The notes: a model not told the origin generated them from the sequence alone. Shown: positions 24,445-33,807, counted from the first letter of the stretch. The stretch: 64,000 bases of DNA from Weeksella massiliensis (GCA_000751595.1 CCMH01000037.1:1-64000), one strand, 5' to 3'. Translations and numbers: made by a program.

Positions 24445-24475
24445 AAAGGGCGATAAGAAATTATCGCCTTCCTTT
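24445..24475. terminator. Bidirectional hairpin between moaF-like gene and rnz
   Basis: GGCGATAA (24449-24456) and TTATCGCC (24461-24468) form an 8-bp stem with T-rich DNA on both sides. The stem includes the rnz stop codon. Confidence 0.55.
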
Positions 24476-25393
24476 TGGTCCTATACGAATGGTTTTTAGA
24501 GTTTCTGGTAATTCAGTTGCCTCGAAAATAGGTTGTGCTTCTTCTAAAAAAACAGAATAATCATCGTATCGATTAGAAAAATGTCCCAAGATTAATCTTT
24601 TTGCATGAGCCGCTTTGGCAATCATTGCCGCTTCTTTTGCGGTAGAATGCTTTGTGAAATCTGCCAAATCTTTAAGGTCGTGCAAAAATGTACTTTCGTG
24701 GTACAATAAATCTACATTTTGGATAATAGGTACAATATCTGGTTTGTAGCACGTATCCGAACAATAGGCGTAGCTATATGTTTGTGGAGCATCAAAGGTG
24801 AGATAGGAATTGGGAATAACTTTTCCACTTTTCAAGGTGAAATCTCGTCCGTTTTTTAAGTTCTGATAATCGCAAACTTCAATTTCATTAAACTCACTTA
24901 TCGCATCAGGATTTAAACGTCTTGGCTTTGGTTTTTCCTGAAAAAGATAACCGTTAGTATAAATACGATGATCGAGCGGAATGGTTTTTACGAGTACTTT
25001 ATCATCTTCGAAAATCACTTTCGATTCGTTGCCTTCTAATTCATCAAACAAAATCGGAAAACCATGATAAGAACCCGAAAGTCTCATTTGAACTGTAATA
25101 AATTCTTCGATTCCTTTCGGCCCATGAATCGTGATTGGTTTATCTCGGCCAAGCAACTGAAAAGAAGAAAGTAATCCTATCAAACCAAAAACATGATCAC
25201 CATGCAAATGCGAAATAAATACATGGTTGATTTTACTGAATTTCAGCTTCGCTCTACGTAATTGCACTTGCGTTCCTTCTCCACAATCGATCAGAAAATA
25301 ACGCTCAGAAATATTAAGCACTTGTGCGCTTGGGTGAGAGTTAGCAGTTGGTAAGGCAGAATTGTAGCCTAATATGGTTAGTTCTAAGGCCAA
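24461..25393 (-). CDS. rnz: Ribonuclease Z (tRNA 3' endonuclease)
   Basis: This 310-residue metallo-beta-lactamase-fold enzyme matures tRNA 3' ends. It has the first zinc motif SHLHGDHVFGLIG at residues ~63-75, the N-terminal GYNSALPT and DCGEGTQVQLRRA, the SDTCYKPD aspartate region, HESTF, and the histidine-bearing RLILGHFSNRY near the C terminus. The length fits the short RNase Z form. It is followed on the same strand by nothing and preceded after 9 nt by rdgB. Confidence 0.95.
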   Translation of the reverse strand: MALELTILGYNSALPTANSHPSAQVLNISERYFLIDCGEGTQVQLRRAKLKFSKINHVFISHLHGDHVFGLIGLLSSFQLLGRDKPITIHGPKGIEEFITVQMRLSGSYHGFPILFDELEGNESKVIFEDDKVLVKTIPLDHRIYTNGYLFQEKPKPRRLNPDAISEFNEIEVCDYQNLKNGRDFTLKSGKVIPNSYLTFDAPQTYSYAYCSDTCYKPDIVPIIQNVDLLYHESTFLHDLKDLADFTKHSTAKEAAMIAKAAHAKRLILGHFSNRYDDYSVFLEEAQPIFEATELPETLKTIRIGPKGRR

Positions 25394-25402
25394 AGTATTA
25401 TT

Positions 25403-25978
25403 TTATAAGTTTTCTGTAATATAATGAATTAATTTTTCTGTTGCAATGCTTCGATGGCTGATTGCGTTTTTTTCTTCGGCCGACATTTCTGCAAAAGTTT
25501 TGTCATAGCCAATCGGTCGGAAAATAGGATCGTAGCCGAATCCTTTATTTCCTTTGTTTTCGGTGATGATTTCTCCTTCAATTCTCCCCTCGAAATAATG
25601 AATCTCTTCGTTGATCATCAAACAAAAAACACTAATAAAATAAGCTTTTCTGTTGGTTATTCCTTGCATTTCTTTTAGCACTTTGGCGATATTATCGTCG
25701 CTGTTTCCTGTGCCTGCGTAACGAGCAGAAAAAACGCCCGGTTGCCCGTTTAGCGCATCGATTACCAAACCCGAATCGTCTGCAAAAACAGGTTTATGAA
25801 ATTTCTGATAAATGGTTTTGGTTTTGATGAGTGCGTTTTCTTCAAAGGTTTGGCCGGTTTCTTCTATTTCATCATGAAAATTGAGGTCGGTAAGAGATTG
25901 TAATTGAATCGTGTCGGGAAGTAAAGCTTGGAGTTCTGCAAGTTTTCCTTGATTATGGGTGGCGAAAATTAATTCCAT
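25403..25978 (-). CDS. rdgB: dITP/XTP pyrophosphatase (RdgB/HAM1 family)
   Basis: The 191-residue enzyme hydrolyses non-canonical purine NTPs such as dITP and XTP to monophosphates. Family motifs are ATHNQGKLAELQ at the N terminus, FADDSGLVIDALNGQPGVFSA and NKGFGYDPIF, plus SHRS near the C terminus. It overlaps the start of the CPBP gene upstream by 10 nt and lies 9 nt before rnz, so the four genes rlmH, CPBP, rdgB and rnz probably form one minus-strand operon. Confidence 0.95.
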   Translation of the reverse strand: MELIFATHNQGKLAELQALLPDTIQLQSLTDLNFHDEIEETGQTFEENALIKTKTIYQKFHKPVFADDSGLVIDALNGQPGVFSARYAGTGNSDDNIAKVLKEMQGITNRKAYFISVFCLMINEEIHYFEGRIEGEIITENKGNKGFGYDPIFRPIGYDKTFAEMSAEEKNAISHRSIATEKLIHYITENL

Positions 25979-26790
25979 AGATGTTTTATATTTTTTTTAC
26001 TTAAAAAATAAGCGGCTATTAAACTGATGATTAAACTAATAAATATTGGTGAGAGCGAGCTTCTTTCGATAATTTGTTCGTCCATTTGCTTGTATTTCAT
26101 CATCATGATAAATGAAAAAATATTGTTTGCAGCATGCAGAAAAATTACCAATAGCAGCGATTTTGTTTTGTAATAAATGAAGCCGAAAATCATACCTAAA
26201 ATTCCCGCCCCGATAAATTGCCAAGGATTGAGATGGGCCGCCCCGAAAATTATTCCACTGACCAAAATAGCAATCCAAGGAGGCGTACCCGAATTTAAAA
26301 TTCCTCTCAAGATAAAACCTCTAAAAATGATTTCTTCTAAAATGGGAGCCAAAATGCAAACAGTTATAAAACCGGCAACTTTATAATTGAGCATCTGTAG
26401 GAAACTGTTTTCGAAAGTTTTGTATAAATCTTGTAAAATCGGAGCGTCGGTCGGAACCAAACCCGTAAACCACTCTGCAAAAGGAAGTGCAAAGAAAAAA
26501 CAAATGAATCCTAACAAAAAATTAATGGGTTTGGTCGGAAAAATCAGCCAATCTCTGACGGTGTTTTTGTCCACATGAAACCAGCCCATCAATAAGATTA
26601 TTGCGCTTCCAGTTCCTGTAAGAAAGGCCAATGGCAAGAGAAAATGAAACAAAAACGGATAAAAAAAAGTTGGCCAAATCACCAAAGTTTGTCCCATTTG
26701 TACCATGAAGGTGACGGCAAATCCTACCAAAAAAGCATAAAATGCAGAGAATTTGAGAGTTTTTATTTGGGGTAATTCGAGTTTATTCAT
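25969..26790 (-). CDS. CPBP-family intramembrane metalloprotease
   Basis: I place the start at MNKLELPQ (26790), not at an upstream Met 36 nt earlier, because it gives a sensible 8-nt overlap with the rlmH end. The ~273-residue protein has about eight membrane helices and the CPBP (Abi/CAAX protease) motifs: EEIIFRGFILRG, FGAAHLNPWQF and FLHAANN, which supply the Glu and His metal ligands. Its substrate is unknown. It sits within the rlmH-rdgB-rnz operon. Confidence 0.85.
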   Translation of the reverse strand: MNKLELPQIKTLKFSAFYAFLVGFAVTFMVQMGQTLVIWPTFFYPFLFHFLLPLAFLTGTGSAIILLMGWFHVDKNTVRDWLIFPTKPINFLLGFICFFFALPFAEWFTGLVPTDAPILQDLYKTFENSFLQMLNYKVAGFITVCILAPILEEIIFRGFILRGILNSGTPPWIAILVSGIIFGAAHLNPWQFIGAGILGMIFGFIYYKTKSLLLVIFLHAANNIFSFIMMMKYKQMDEQIIERSSLSPIFISLIISLIAAYFLSKKNIKHLWN

Positions 26791-27256
26791 GGTGATAGGG
26801 TTTGTTTTGCAAGATAGTAAATGCACGATAAATTTGTTCGGTAAGAAACAATCGGACCATTTGATGCGTAAAAGTCATTTGCGATAAAGATAATTTTCGG
26901 TTTGCACGTTGATAAAGTCGATCATCAAAACCGTAAGGACCTCCAATTACAAAGATAAGATTTTTCACTGCTTGGTTTAGGTCGTTTTGCAATTGTTGTG
27001 CAAAAACGATCGAGTTGATTTCTTTTCCTCTTTCGTCGAGTAAAACTACCAAATCTCCGTTGTTTATGCGTTGTAGAAGCAAGTCAGCTTCTTTGGATTT
27101 TTGTTGTTCTGGGGTTAAAGTTTTTCGGTTTTTGATATCAGGAAGCTCGATCCGCTGATAGTTGATATAGGTAGGAAATCTTTTTTCGTATTTTTGTAGA
27201 AGTTGTTCAATGGCTTGTTCATCTGTTTTTCCTACACAAAGGGTTAAAATATTCAT
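26783..27256 (-). CDS. rlmH: 23S rRNA (pseudouridine1915-N3)-methyltransferase
   Basis: The 157-residue SPOUT methyltransferase methylates pseudouridine 1915 of 23S rRNA. Characteristic motifs are VVLLDERGKEINS, IFVIGGPYGFDDRLYQRAN and LSQMTFTHQMVRLFLTEQIY, which form the trefoil-knot SAM site. Length is standard. It is the first gene of a four-gene minus-strand operon and is divergent from the BrkB-like gene at 27290. Confidence 0.96.
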   Translation of the reverse strand: MNILTLCVGKTDEQAIEQLLQKYEKRFPTYINYQRIELPDIKNRKTLTPEQQKSKEADLLLQRINNGDLVVLLDERGKEINSIVFAQQLQNDLNQAVKNLIFVIGGPYGFDDRLYQRANRKLSLSQMTFTHQMVRLFLTEQIYRAFTILQNKPYHHE

Positions 27257-27289
27257 AGAATTATCAATAATTTAGCAAAAATAAATCTA

Positions 27290-28297
27290 TTGTCGAAATT
27301 GAAGCAAAAAAATAGGCTAAAAAGGCTCATCGTTTGGAGTAAACGCAAACGATTGAAACAATTCTCGAATATTCCTTTGTATGATTTACTAAAAGTTTTT
27401 TGGATCAGAGTGATGAAAGGGAATTTTCCGGTTCGCTCGGGAGCAATCGCTTGGACGCTTTTTTTTAGTTTGTTTCCTTTCGTACTTTTCCTTTTTTCTT
27501 TATTGCCCAAAATGCCGCATTACGAAGAGCTAAAACTTCTGCTTTTTCATCAATTTTTGCCACAAGTTTTGCCCAATTCTATTGGCAAAGAAGTTATCAG
27601 TTACATTGATATTACGACGCAGCAACAAGAACAAAAATCGGTGAATTGGTGGTTTATGATTTTTACGATTTTCATGTCGTCTAACGGAGTGCAAGGAATT
27701 ATTAATGGTTTCAATGTGAGTTATCAAGATGTCTTTGTCAAAAGAAACAACAATAAACAACGTTTGATTTCTTTGATTCTAACCATTTTCTTTACTGCAT
27801 TTCTCATCCTACAATTAACATTATTATATTATACCGGAGTCATTTGGAAATATCTTGCCGAGACCGAGTTTTTCTTTGGCTTGTCAAAAAGTTCTCGGTT
27901 AATCAACGTGATCAGTGCGATTATGTTTTATTTCTTGTCGATGTGCATGTTGTACCATTATGGGCCGAATAATCAAGACAAATCAAAGTCAACTGTTGTG
28001 CCAGGCGCAGTCCTTTCGACCATGCTTTTTATCATTACTTTGTTCGCGTTCAACGTGTACCTCAAACACTTCAATAATCTCGATTTGCTTTATGGTTCTT
28101 TGGGATTGGTTATGTTGGTGATGATTTTTGTGTATGTGAATGTGATTATTTTATTGGTAGGATATGAATTGAATATGTCGTTGACGTACGCCAAAAATTA
28201 TTCGAATATGAATAAAATTCAGAAGAATAATTTTATCGAATTGAATCTAAAAAAAGAAGCCAAATCCAAACCTAAAAAAAGACAACCTAAGGGTTGA
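27290..28297 (+). CDS. YihY/BrkB-family inner-membrane protein
   Basis: The 335-residue protein has the conserved start of the family, GAIAWTLFFSLFPFVLFLFS, and about six membrane helices between residues ~45 and 300. The C terminus is strongly basic. The frame opens with TTG at 27290. YihY/BrkB proteins are of uncertain function; early annotation as RNase BN is not supported. It converges on and overlaps the ion-channel gene by 11 nt. Confidence 0.8.
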   Translation: MSKLKQKNRLKRLIVWSKRKRLKQFSNIPLYDLLKVFWIRVMKGNFPVRSGAIAWTLFFSLFPFVLFLFSLLPKMPHYEELKLLLFHQFLPQVLPNSIGKEVISYIDITTQQQEQKSVNWWFMIFTIFMSSNGVQGIINGFNVSYQDVFVKRNNNKQRLISLILTIFFTAFLILQLTLLYYTGVIWKYLAETEFFFGLSKSSRLINVISAIMFYFLSMCMLYHYGPNNQDKSKSTVVPGAVLSTMLFIITLFAFNVYLKHFNNLDLLYGSLGLVMLVMIFVYVNVIILLVGYELNMSLTYAKNYSNMNKIQKNNFIELNLKKEAKSKPKKRQPKG

Positions 28298-29156
28298 GTA
28301 AATGGCCACAAGTTTTGCAATAAATAGAATTATCCAAATGATAATTATCGCCACAATGTCTGCAAACATCAGTGTTGGTGGGGATATTACTGTTTTCTTT
28401 TGAGGCGCGAGCAATTTCTTGCGACATAATTCCGGCCGGAACAGCGATAATTCCGTAACCCAAAATCATGATAATCGAAGCTAGAAAACGTCCCAAACTT
28501 GTTACCGGCGCAACATCTCCATAGCCCACAGTCGTCATGGTTACAATAGCCCAATAAATACTGATCGGGATACTCGTGAAGCCTGATTCTGGGTGGTTTT
28601 TTTCGATTGCATACATAAAAGAACCCAACACAACAACCACTAAGACAATAAAGGATAAGAAAACAATAATTCTATCTTTACTTTGCTGTAAACTTCGCAA
28701 AAGGATGTTTCTGTTTTTTGTAAGTCCGGTAAGGTTGAAAATGCGTAAAATTCTAAATAATCTAAGAATTCTAATGCTTGATAAATATTTACTATTCGGA
28801 AAGAAAAACCCAAAATAGAAAGGTAGGATACTCAGCAAATCGATGATGCCATAAAAACTAAAAACATATCGCCAAGGTTTTTGTACACTGTATAATCTTA
28901 ACAAATATTCGATCGTAAAAAGAATTGTTATCAACCATTCTGAAATTACTAAAAAAGTATGGTAACGCGCATTGAAAGTCGGTACAGACTCTAGAATGAC
29001 CAAAGCGACACTGAGGATAATCAACAATAAAAGACTTAGGTCGAAAAGTTTTCCGTAGGGCGTGTTTGCTTCAAAGATAATATCGAAAATCTTTATCTTG
29101 AGTTTATTTTCTTCGTCTTTGTCGAGTTTTTTCCATCGGAAAATATTCCATTTCAT
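28287..29156 (-). CDS. Voltage-gated-type potassium channel with C-terminal zinc ribbon
   Basis: The 289-residue ion transporter has an S1-S4-like region whose S4 segment carries regularly spaced arginines (SIRILRLFRILRIFNLTG), then the pore with the selectivity filter TMTTVGYGDVAPVTSLGR around residue 215. After S6 a short linker leads to a zinc-ribbon motif CRHCGDNYHLDNSIYCKTCG. The filter TVGYGD predicts K+ selectivity. The zinc ribbon tail is an unusual cytoplasmic addition. Confidence 0.88.
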   Translation of the reverse strand: MKWNIFRWKKLDKDEENKLKIKIFDIIFEANTPYGKLFDLSLLLLIILSVALVILESVPTFNARYHTFLVISEWLITILFTIEYLLRLYSVQKPWRYVFSFYGIIDLLSILPFYFGFFFPNSKYLSSIRILRLFRILRIFNLTGLTKNRNILLRSLQQSKDRIIVFLSFIVLVVVVLGSFMYAIEKNHPESGFTSIPISIYWAIVTMTTVGYGDVAPVTSLGRFLASIIMILGYGIIAVPAGIMSQEIARASKENSNIPTNTDVCRHCGDNYHLDNSIYCKTCGHLLNP

Positions 29157-29204
29157 AACCTCTGTTTCTATAAAAAAAGCTAAATTAGATAAAAAATAAT
29201 GAAT

Positions 29205-30101
29205 ATGAAGATCTTAATTTCGGGAGGCACAGGTTTTATTGGTAAAGCTCTTGTAGAATATTTGCGTTCAAAAGATCATGAAGTTCGCGTTTTGCAACGT
29301 TCGTACCCTAAAGAAGATTTTTATTGGGATGTAAAAAAAAATATTTTCGATTTTAATGCGCTACATCAAATCGATGCTATAATCCATTTAGCAGGTGCGC
29401 CTATTGCCGAACCTTGGACTGATTATTATCAAAAAGTTTTGTACGAAAGTCGTATCGATACAGCCAATTTTCTATTCGAAAAAGCGAAAGAATTTTGTCC
29501 CAATTTACCTTTGTTTATTTCTGCTTCTGCAACCGGTTTTTATGGAAATGCTGCTTCTGATAAAACCTTAACCGAAGAAAGTGAAGCGGGGGAAGGCTTT
29601 TTGAGTGATCTTTGCGTTGCTTGGGAAGCTGCAGCAGATCAGTTTCAGGATATTGGTTCTCGGGTTGTCAAAGTGCGTACGCCCGCCGTGTTGAGTATAG
29701 AAGGAGGTTTGTTGGGGATGTTGAAAAAAGTTTTCCGATTTGGATTAGGAACAAATTTCGGTGATGGTAGTAATTATATGCCATGGATTCATTTACAAGA
29801 TTTGTTGCGTGTGTACGAATTTGCTCTGATCAATTCCTCGGTAGAAGGTGCGGTTAATGCAGTTGCAGATGAGCAGATAACCCAAAAAGAATTTAATTTA
29901 GTAGTGTCCAAAGAAATGAAAGCTCCTTATTTCCTGCCTAATATACCCGAATTTCTTGTGAAGAAAATGCTTGGTGAACGTAGTGCTTTGGTGTTAGATA
30001 GCTGTTTATTATCGAATATGAAACTGAAGAATCTTGGTTTTCGAATGGAATATCCAAGAATTGAAGAAGCGATAAAGATAATTTTCACTTCAGACGATTG
30101 A
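29205..30101 (+). CDS. TIGR01777-family NAD(P)-dependent epimerase-like protein
   Basis: The ~298-residue SDR protein begins MKILISGGTGFIGKALVEYL, a Rossmann dinucleotide site; an ATG two codons earlier (29199) is possible. Further family motifs are IIHLAGAPIAEPWT, FISASATGFYG, YMPWIHLQDLLRVYEFAL and GAVNAVADEQITQKEF. Members are close to human SDR39U1 and E. coli YfcH. The substrate is unknown. Confidence 0.88.
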   Translation: MKILISGGTGFIGKALVEYLRSKDHEVRVLQRSYPKEDFYWDVKKNIFDFNALHQIDAIIHLAGAPIAEPWTDYYQKVLYESRIDTANFLFEKAKEFCPNLPLFISASATGFYGNAASDKTLTEESEAGEGFLSDLCVAWEAAADQFQDIGSRVVKVRTPAVLSIEGGLLGMLKKVFRFGLGTNFGDGSNYMPWIHLQDLLRVYEFALINSSVEGAVNAVADEQITQKEFNLVVSKEMKAPYFLPNIPEFLVKKMLGERSALVLDSCLLSNMKLKNLGFRMEYPRIEEAIKIIFTSDD

Positions 30102-30332
30102 TACATATTAAAGGTTCTGATTGTGAAAGAAATGTTAAGGATTATTAAAAAAAGAAAAAGGATTAAATTCAATATTTAATCCTTTCCTCATCAGTTTTTC
30201 CTCTATTGTGTTAATTAAGAAGCCATTCTAAATGCTTTAGCAATGATTTCTATTGGTAAAATTAAACATTATTTTTACATTTCCTAACATAAAGGTCAAA
30301 TAAATGTTAATTAATATTGAAAATAACTACAA

Positions 30333-30690
30333 ATGATAAAAAAAGGAGGTTTAATTTTCTTAATTCTTAATTTTATATTTGTTTTAACATTAAATGCTCA
30401 ACAATTCTATCAAAGAAAACTTTTTAAAGAAGTTTTTAATAGGTAAAATCTCTTTTTCGAACTCGATATAAATGTTTTCTTAAATCAAAAGTAATAGATG
30501 ATACAACGTATTAGATACTACAGATTACGATATTTTTAACGAAAATGAGTTTGGCAAATAGGAAGAAAGAAATCTATTTTTGAAACTATTTATCAATCCG
30601 ATTATACGATTTCAGTTCGATGAAGTGAATATTTTAGCTGCTGATTAGAAAATTATTTGTCAGTTACAATCAGAATTAAACCACTAATAA
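30333..30690 (+). pseudogene. Decayed secreted-protein gene
   Basis: A 37-codon frame at 30333-30446 encodes a clean signal peptide (GGLIFLILNFIFVLTLNAQQ) and then stops. Beyond it, patches such as TDYDIFNENEFGK and LFINPIIRFQFDEVNILAAD are separated by in-frame stops and shifts, ending near 30684. This is best read as a pseudogene of an exported protein; the family cannot be named. Nothing else is visible between 30102 and 30675 apart from this. Confidence 0.45.
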
Positions 30691-31656
30691 ATTACAACCT
30701 CTGACGTCGGAATGATCAAATCTTCCTAAAATTTCGAACGTTTGAGAAGATTTTTTTCTACCCAAATCATCGGTCGCAATAAAACTACACGAATGGAAAT
30801 TCGCTAAGTCGATCACATTTACGCCACCAGTTTTTCCTTCTTCTACAAACGTTAGCGGATCCTCGGTTTCGCGGATTAATAAATGCATCCAATTTGGTGT
30901 CTCGAAAACAGCTTGTTCTCGCATATAAGCTTGCGAAAGTAACTCGGTCATTCCGTATTCAGAATGAATGTGTTGTGTGCCAAAACCTTGTTGTAGAATC
31001 GAGTGAAGTTCTTGACGCGTGATTTCTTTTTTCCGACCTTTCATACCGCCAGTTTCCATAATAATCGTCTGAGAAAGCTGCATCGAATATTTTTCTACAA
31101 AGTCGAGCAATGCAAAAGAAACGCCAATCAGAATGGCTTTTTTGCCTGCTTTTTCACATGCCAATAAATCGCGGTGCAACTCATCATGATTATACAAATA
31201 AAAACCTCCAAAAGAAGCATCTGCTTGCTGCGTCCAGTATTCTACCATGTCGATTAGCGAAGAGCCAGTTCTTTCTAGGTAGGATGGAAGCAATGCGAAA
31301 ATGCAATATTCGGACAAATCGCCATAGAAATGATGAAAACATTTTGACAAACTATGATGGTACAAAGCCAAATCGGCAACCAAATGTTTACTCGTATTTT
31401 GGCTCGTTGTTCCAGAGCTTGTGAATATTTTTTCGGGTTGAAGTTTGTTTTCTATAATCGAATATTGTTTGAAAAATCGTATCGGTAAAAAAGGAATTTC
31501 GTGTAAATTAGAAACATTTTTGGGGTTCACTTTCATCAATTCTACAAAATCTCGATACACTTTTACATGTTCTGCCTGATGCCGAAAAACAGCCAAGGCT
31601 TTATCTTCAAATTCAGAAAAATTTTTAATATCGAAAATAGAATACGGATCCATCAT
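30676..31656 (-). CDS. LuxE/PaaK-like acyl-protein synthetase domain protein
   Basis: The ~326-residue protein is related to the LuxE acyl-protein synthetase and PaaK adenylate-forming families. The phosphate-binding motif is IFTSSGTTSQNTSKH (around residue 80), followed by LLPSYLERTGSSLIDMVEYW, METGGMKGRKKEITRQEL and HSEYGMTELLSQAY. I take the start at MMDPYSIF (31656). It activates an acyl group of unknown identity. It lies 19 nt or less after the Na/Pi gene on the same strand. Confidence 0.75.
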   Translation of the reverse strand: MMDPYSIFDIKNFSEFEDKALAVFRHQAEHVKVYRDFVELMKVNPKNVSNLHEIPFLPIRFFKQYSIIENKLQPEKIFTSSGTTSQNTSKHLVADLALYHHSLSKCFHHFYGDLSEYCIFALLPSYLERTGSSLIDMVEYWTQQADASFGGFYLYNHDELHRDLLACEKAGKKAILIGVSFALLDFVEKYSMQLSQTIIMETGGMKGRKKEITRQELHSILQQGFGTQHIHSEYGMTELLSQAYMREQAVFETPNWMHLLIRETEDPLTFVEEGKTGGVNVIDLANFHSCSFIATDDLGRKKSSQTFEILGRFDHSDVRGCNLLVV

Positions 31657-31674
31657 TGTGCAAAGGTACAAAAC

Positions 31675-33315
31675 TTAGTTTTTGCTCAACGCCATATTTG
31701 CTTTGTAAATGTGATCACCGATATACTCGTAGTTTTGTATCAATTCTTTGTAATATAAAGCGCTCAACGTTCCTAACTTTTCCTTTTCGATGGTTTTGAT
31801 GAGATCCGCTTCGGCAGTTTTGTATAGACGATTGATTGTATGTTCGATTTCGCGAGATTTTTCTAAATCGATTTCATCGTTTGGTGAACTCAAATTCTGA
31901 AACAAAAAAGAAGTTGCTAGGTTGAGTTCCTGTTGCATTTTCGACATATGAACGCGCAAGTTGGGCGTGATGAAACTGTTGCTTTTTCTTCTTTTGTTAT
32001 GGATAACTGTCATCTTGATTGCAATATCGCTGATACTCTCTAAATGATGACAAATCACCATCAATTGATTGATTCTTCTAGCTTTGCTTTCGTTGATATC
32101 AAGATTATAAATCTTCATCAAAAAAGCAGTGATTTCTTCTTCGATTTCGTCACTTTCGTTTTCCAATTGTAAAACTCGTTGTTTGAGAATCTTAAATTTC
32201 TGATCATCACTTTCGGTTATCATCCTACCCAAAGTCTGAATTGTACGTCTACTAACAGCGGCTAATCTCAAGATGTTTTTGGTCGCATCGTTGAGGTATA
32301 AATTTGCATTGTTCCCAAAAGGTACAGGGATAAAATTCATTTTTCCAAACGTTTGTGTAGCCAAAGCTTTGCCTTGCTTTTTGTTGAAATAATCACTGAT
32401 CGGATTCAGAAAAATCAAAGCTATAATTGCTGTAAATACATTGGTTATCGTATCAAAAGTAATCAGTAAAATATTTGAGTTTGGAATGTATTGATGTAAA
32501 AATGGTATGATATGAGGCACTAAAAAGAAAAATATTACCACGCTTGCCACATTGAAATAAGTGTGAAAATTAGCGACAATTCGCGTTGATTTATTTCCAA
32601 TAAACGATGCTAATTGTGCGGTAAAGGTTGTCCCAACATTGGCACCCAAAATCATCATCGAAGCCAATTCTAGAGGTAAACCTTTGCTCACCAACAGAAC
32701 CGAAATAGCAATTGAAGCCGAAGAAAAATGAATAACCAAAGTGAGAACCAGACCTAAAAAAACAAACAATAAATAACGTGCATACACCCAACTAGTATCG
32801 GTGTGCAAGTAGGTTTGTAGGAATTGCAAATCGGCAATATCGGGCAAAAATGTTTTAAGAAAATAAAGGGCAAAAAAGATCATGGTGAATCCGATCATTA
32901 CGCCTCCGATTAATCGTTTGTTACGATGATAAGAAGTGTAAAACGGAACCGCAATAATGAGTAATGGTAAAGCGAAATAAAGCAAGTTGAACTGTAAACC
33001 TGCAAAAATTAACCACAAAGTGAGAGTTGTCCCGACATTGGCACCGATAATCAGACCAAAAGCTTTTTTTAGATTGATGAGGCCTGCATTGACAAAACTC
33101 AAGAAAAAAATACTTGCAGCAGAAGACGATTGTATCGATGTTGTGAAAATTGTCCCTGTAAGAAAGGTGGTAAAATTGTTTCGAGTTAATCTGTTTAAGG
33201 TATGTTGAAAACCATCACCAGAAATTGCCTGCAAATTATCACTCACCATTTTCATGGCATAGATAAAAAGCGCAATGGCTCCCAAAGCCTGTAATATGAT
33301 GAAGAGTATTTGCAT
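31675..33315 (-). CDS. Na+/phosphate symporter family protein with PhoU-like tail
   Basis: The chosen start MQILFIILQALGAIALFIYA (33315) gives the usual NptA/YjbB-like N terminus; an in-frame Met 108 nt upstream adds a non-conserved stretch. Residues ~1-320 contain two repeats with the family motif, GTIFTTSIQSSSAASIFFLS with GANVGTTLTLW, and later SASIAISVLL with GANVGTTFTAQ. The C-terminal ~200 residues are helical and PhoU-like. It likely imports phosphate with sodium or exports phosphate under high supply. Confidence 0.88.
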   Translation of the reverse strand: MQILFIILQALGAIALFIYAMKMVSDNLQAISGDGFQHTLNRLTRNNFTTFLTGTIFTTSIQSSSAASIFFLSFVNAGLINLKKAFGLIIGANVGTTLTLWLIFAGLQFNLLYFALPLLIIAVPFYTSYHRNKRLIGGVMIGFTMIFFALYFLKTFLPDIADLQFLQTYLHTDTSWVYARYLLFVFLGLVLTLVIHFSSASIAISVLLVSKGLPLELASMMILGANVGTTFTAQLASFIGNKSTRIVANFHTYFNVASVVIFFFLVPHIIPFLHQYIPNSNILLITFDTITNVFTAIIALIFLNPISDYFNKKQGKALATQTFGKMNFIPVPFGNNANLYLNDATKNILRLAAVSRRTIQTLGRMITESDDQKFKILKQRVLQLENESDEIEEEITAFLMKIYNLDINESKARRINQLMVICHHLESISDIAIKMTVIHNKRRKSNSFITPNLRVHMSKMQQELNLATSFLFQNLSSPNDEIDLEKSREIEHTINRLYKTAEADLIKTIEKEKLGTLSALYYKELIQNYEYIGDHIYKANMALSKN

Positions 33316-33472
33316 TTTCGTAAACGTGTACAAAAGTAAGATTAGCAATGTAAACTCTATGTTAACCTTTGTTGACGCAGAGAATGTGAAAATTTTTTTA
33401 GGCTCTAAAGTTTTGATAATCAACTTTTAAAAATCAAAAGTGAAAAATATCAGAAAAAAAGTTGCTCAACTA

Positions 33473-33504
33473 TTTGCAAGAGTCAAAAATCAGCTCTAAT
33501 ATTG
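33473..33504 (+). promoter_or_regulatory. Promoter of the tRNA-Thr/tRNA-Tyr unit
   Basis: TTTG at 33473-33476 and TAATATTG at 33497-33504 (one mismatch to TAnnTTTG) are separated by 20 nt and lie 38 nt before the first tRNA, as expected for a stable-RNA promoter in Bacteroidota. Confidence 0.6.
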
Positions 33505-33542
33505 CACCACGAAAAACGAGAAGTTCTTACAAGAATTACTTT

Positions 33543-33616
33543 GCCGATATAGCTCAGCTGGCCAGAGCACGTGATTTGTAATCTCGGGGTCGTGGGTTCG
33601 AATCCCTCTATCGGCT
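33543..33616 (+). tRNA. tRNA-Thr (anticodon TGT)
   Basis: The 74-nt cloverleaf has acceptor GCCGATA/TATCGGC, D arm GCTC/GAGC, anticodon loop TTTGTAA with TGT, and T loop TTCGAAT. Two stems contain a T:T opposition: anticodon stem CGTGA/TCTCG (third pair) and T stem GTGGG/CCCTC (second pair). CCA is not encoded. The identity is clear despite the mismatches. Confidence 0.93.
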
Positions 33617-33646
33617 CAAGGTAAAATAATAGAAAATTACCCTTTC

Positions 33647-33729
33647 GGGGAGATACTCAAGCGGCCAACGAGGACGGACTGTAAATCCGTTGGTTTTCAC
33701 CTTCGCAGGTTCGAATCCTGCTCTCCCCA
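33647..33729 (+). tRNA. tRNA-Tyr (anticodon GTA)
   Basis: The 83-nt class II tRNA has acceptor GGGGAGA/TCTCCCC, anticodon GTA in the loop CTGTAAA, a long variable arm (GGTTTTCACC region), and T arm GCAGG/CCTGC. It is 30 nt after tRNA-Thr and probably in the same transcript. CCA is not encoded. Confidence 0.95.
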
Positions 33730-33770
33730 CAATAAATACGGTTCCTTTTTAGGATCAAGTATGATGGAAT

Positions 33771-33807
33771 AAAAAAGGACTGAGTCTTGTACTTAGTCCT
33801 TTTTTTA
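33771..33807 (+). terminator. Terminator after tRNA-Tyr
   Basis: GGACTGAG (33777-33784) pairs with CTTAGTCC with one G:T, flanked by A6 and T7 runs. It ends the tRNA transcript and may also serve the minus-strand mtnN. Confidence 0.8.
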
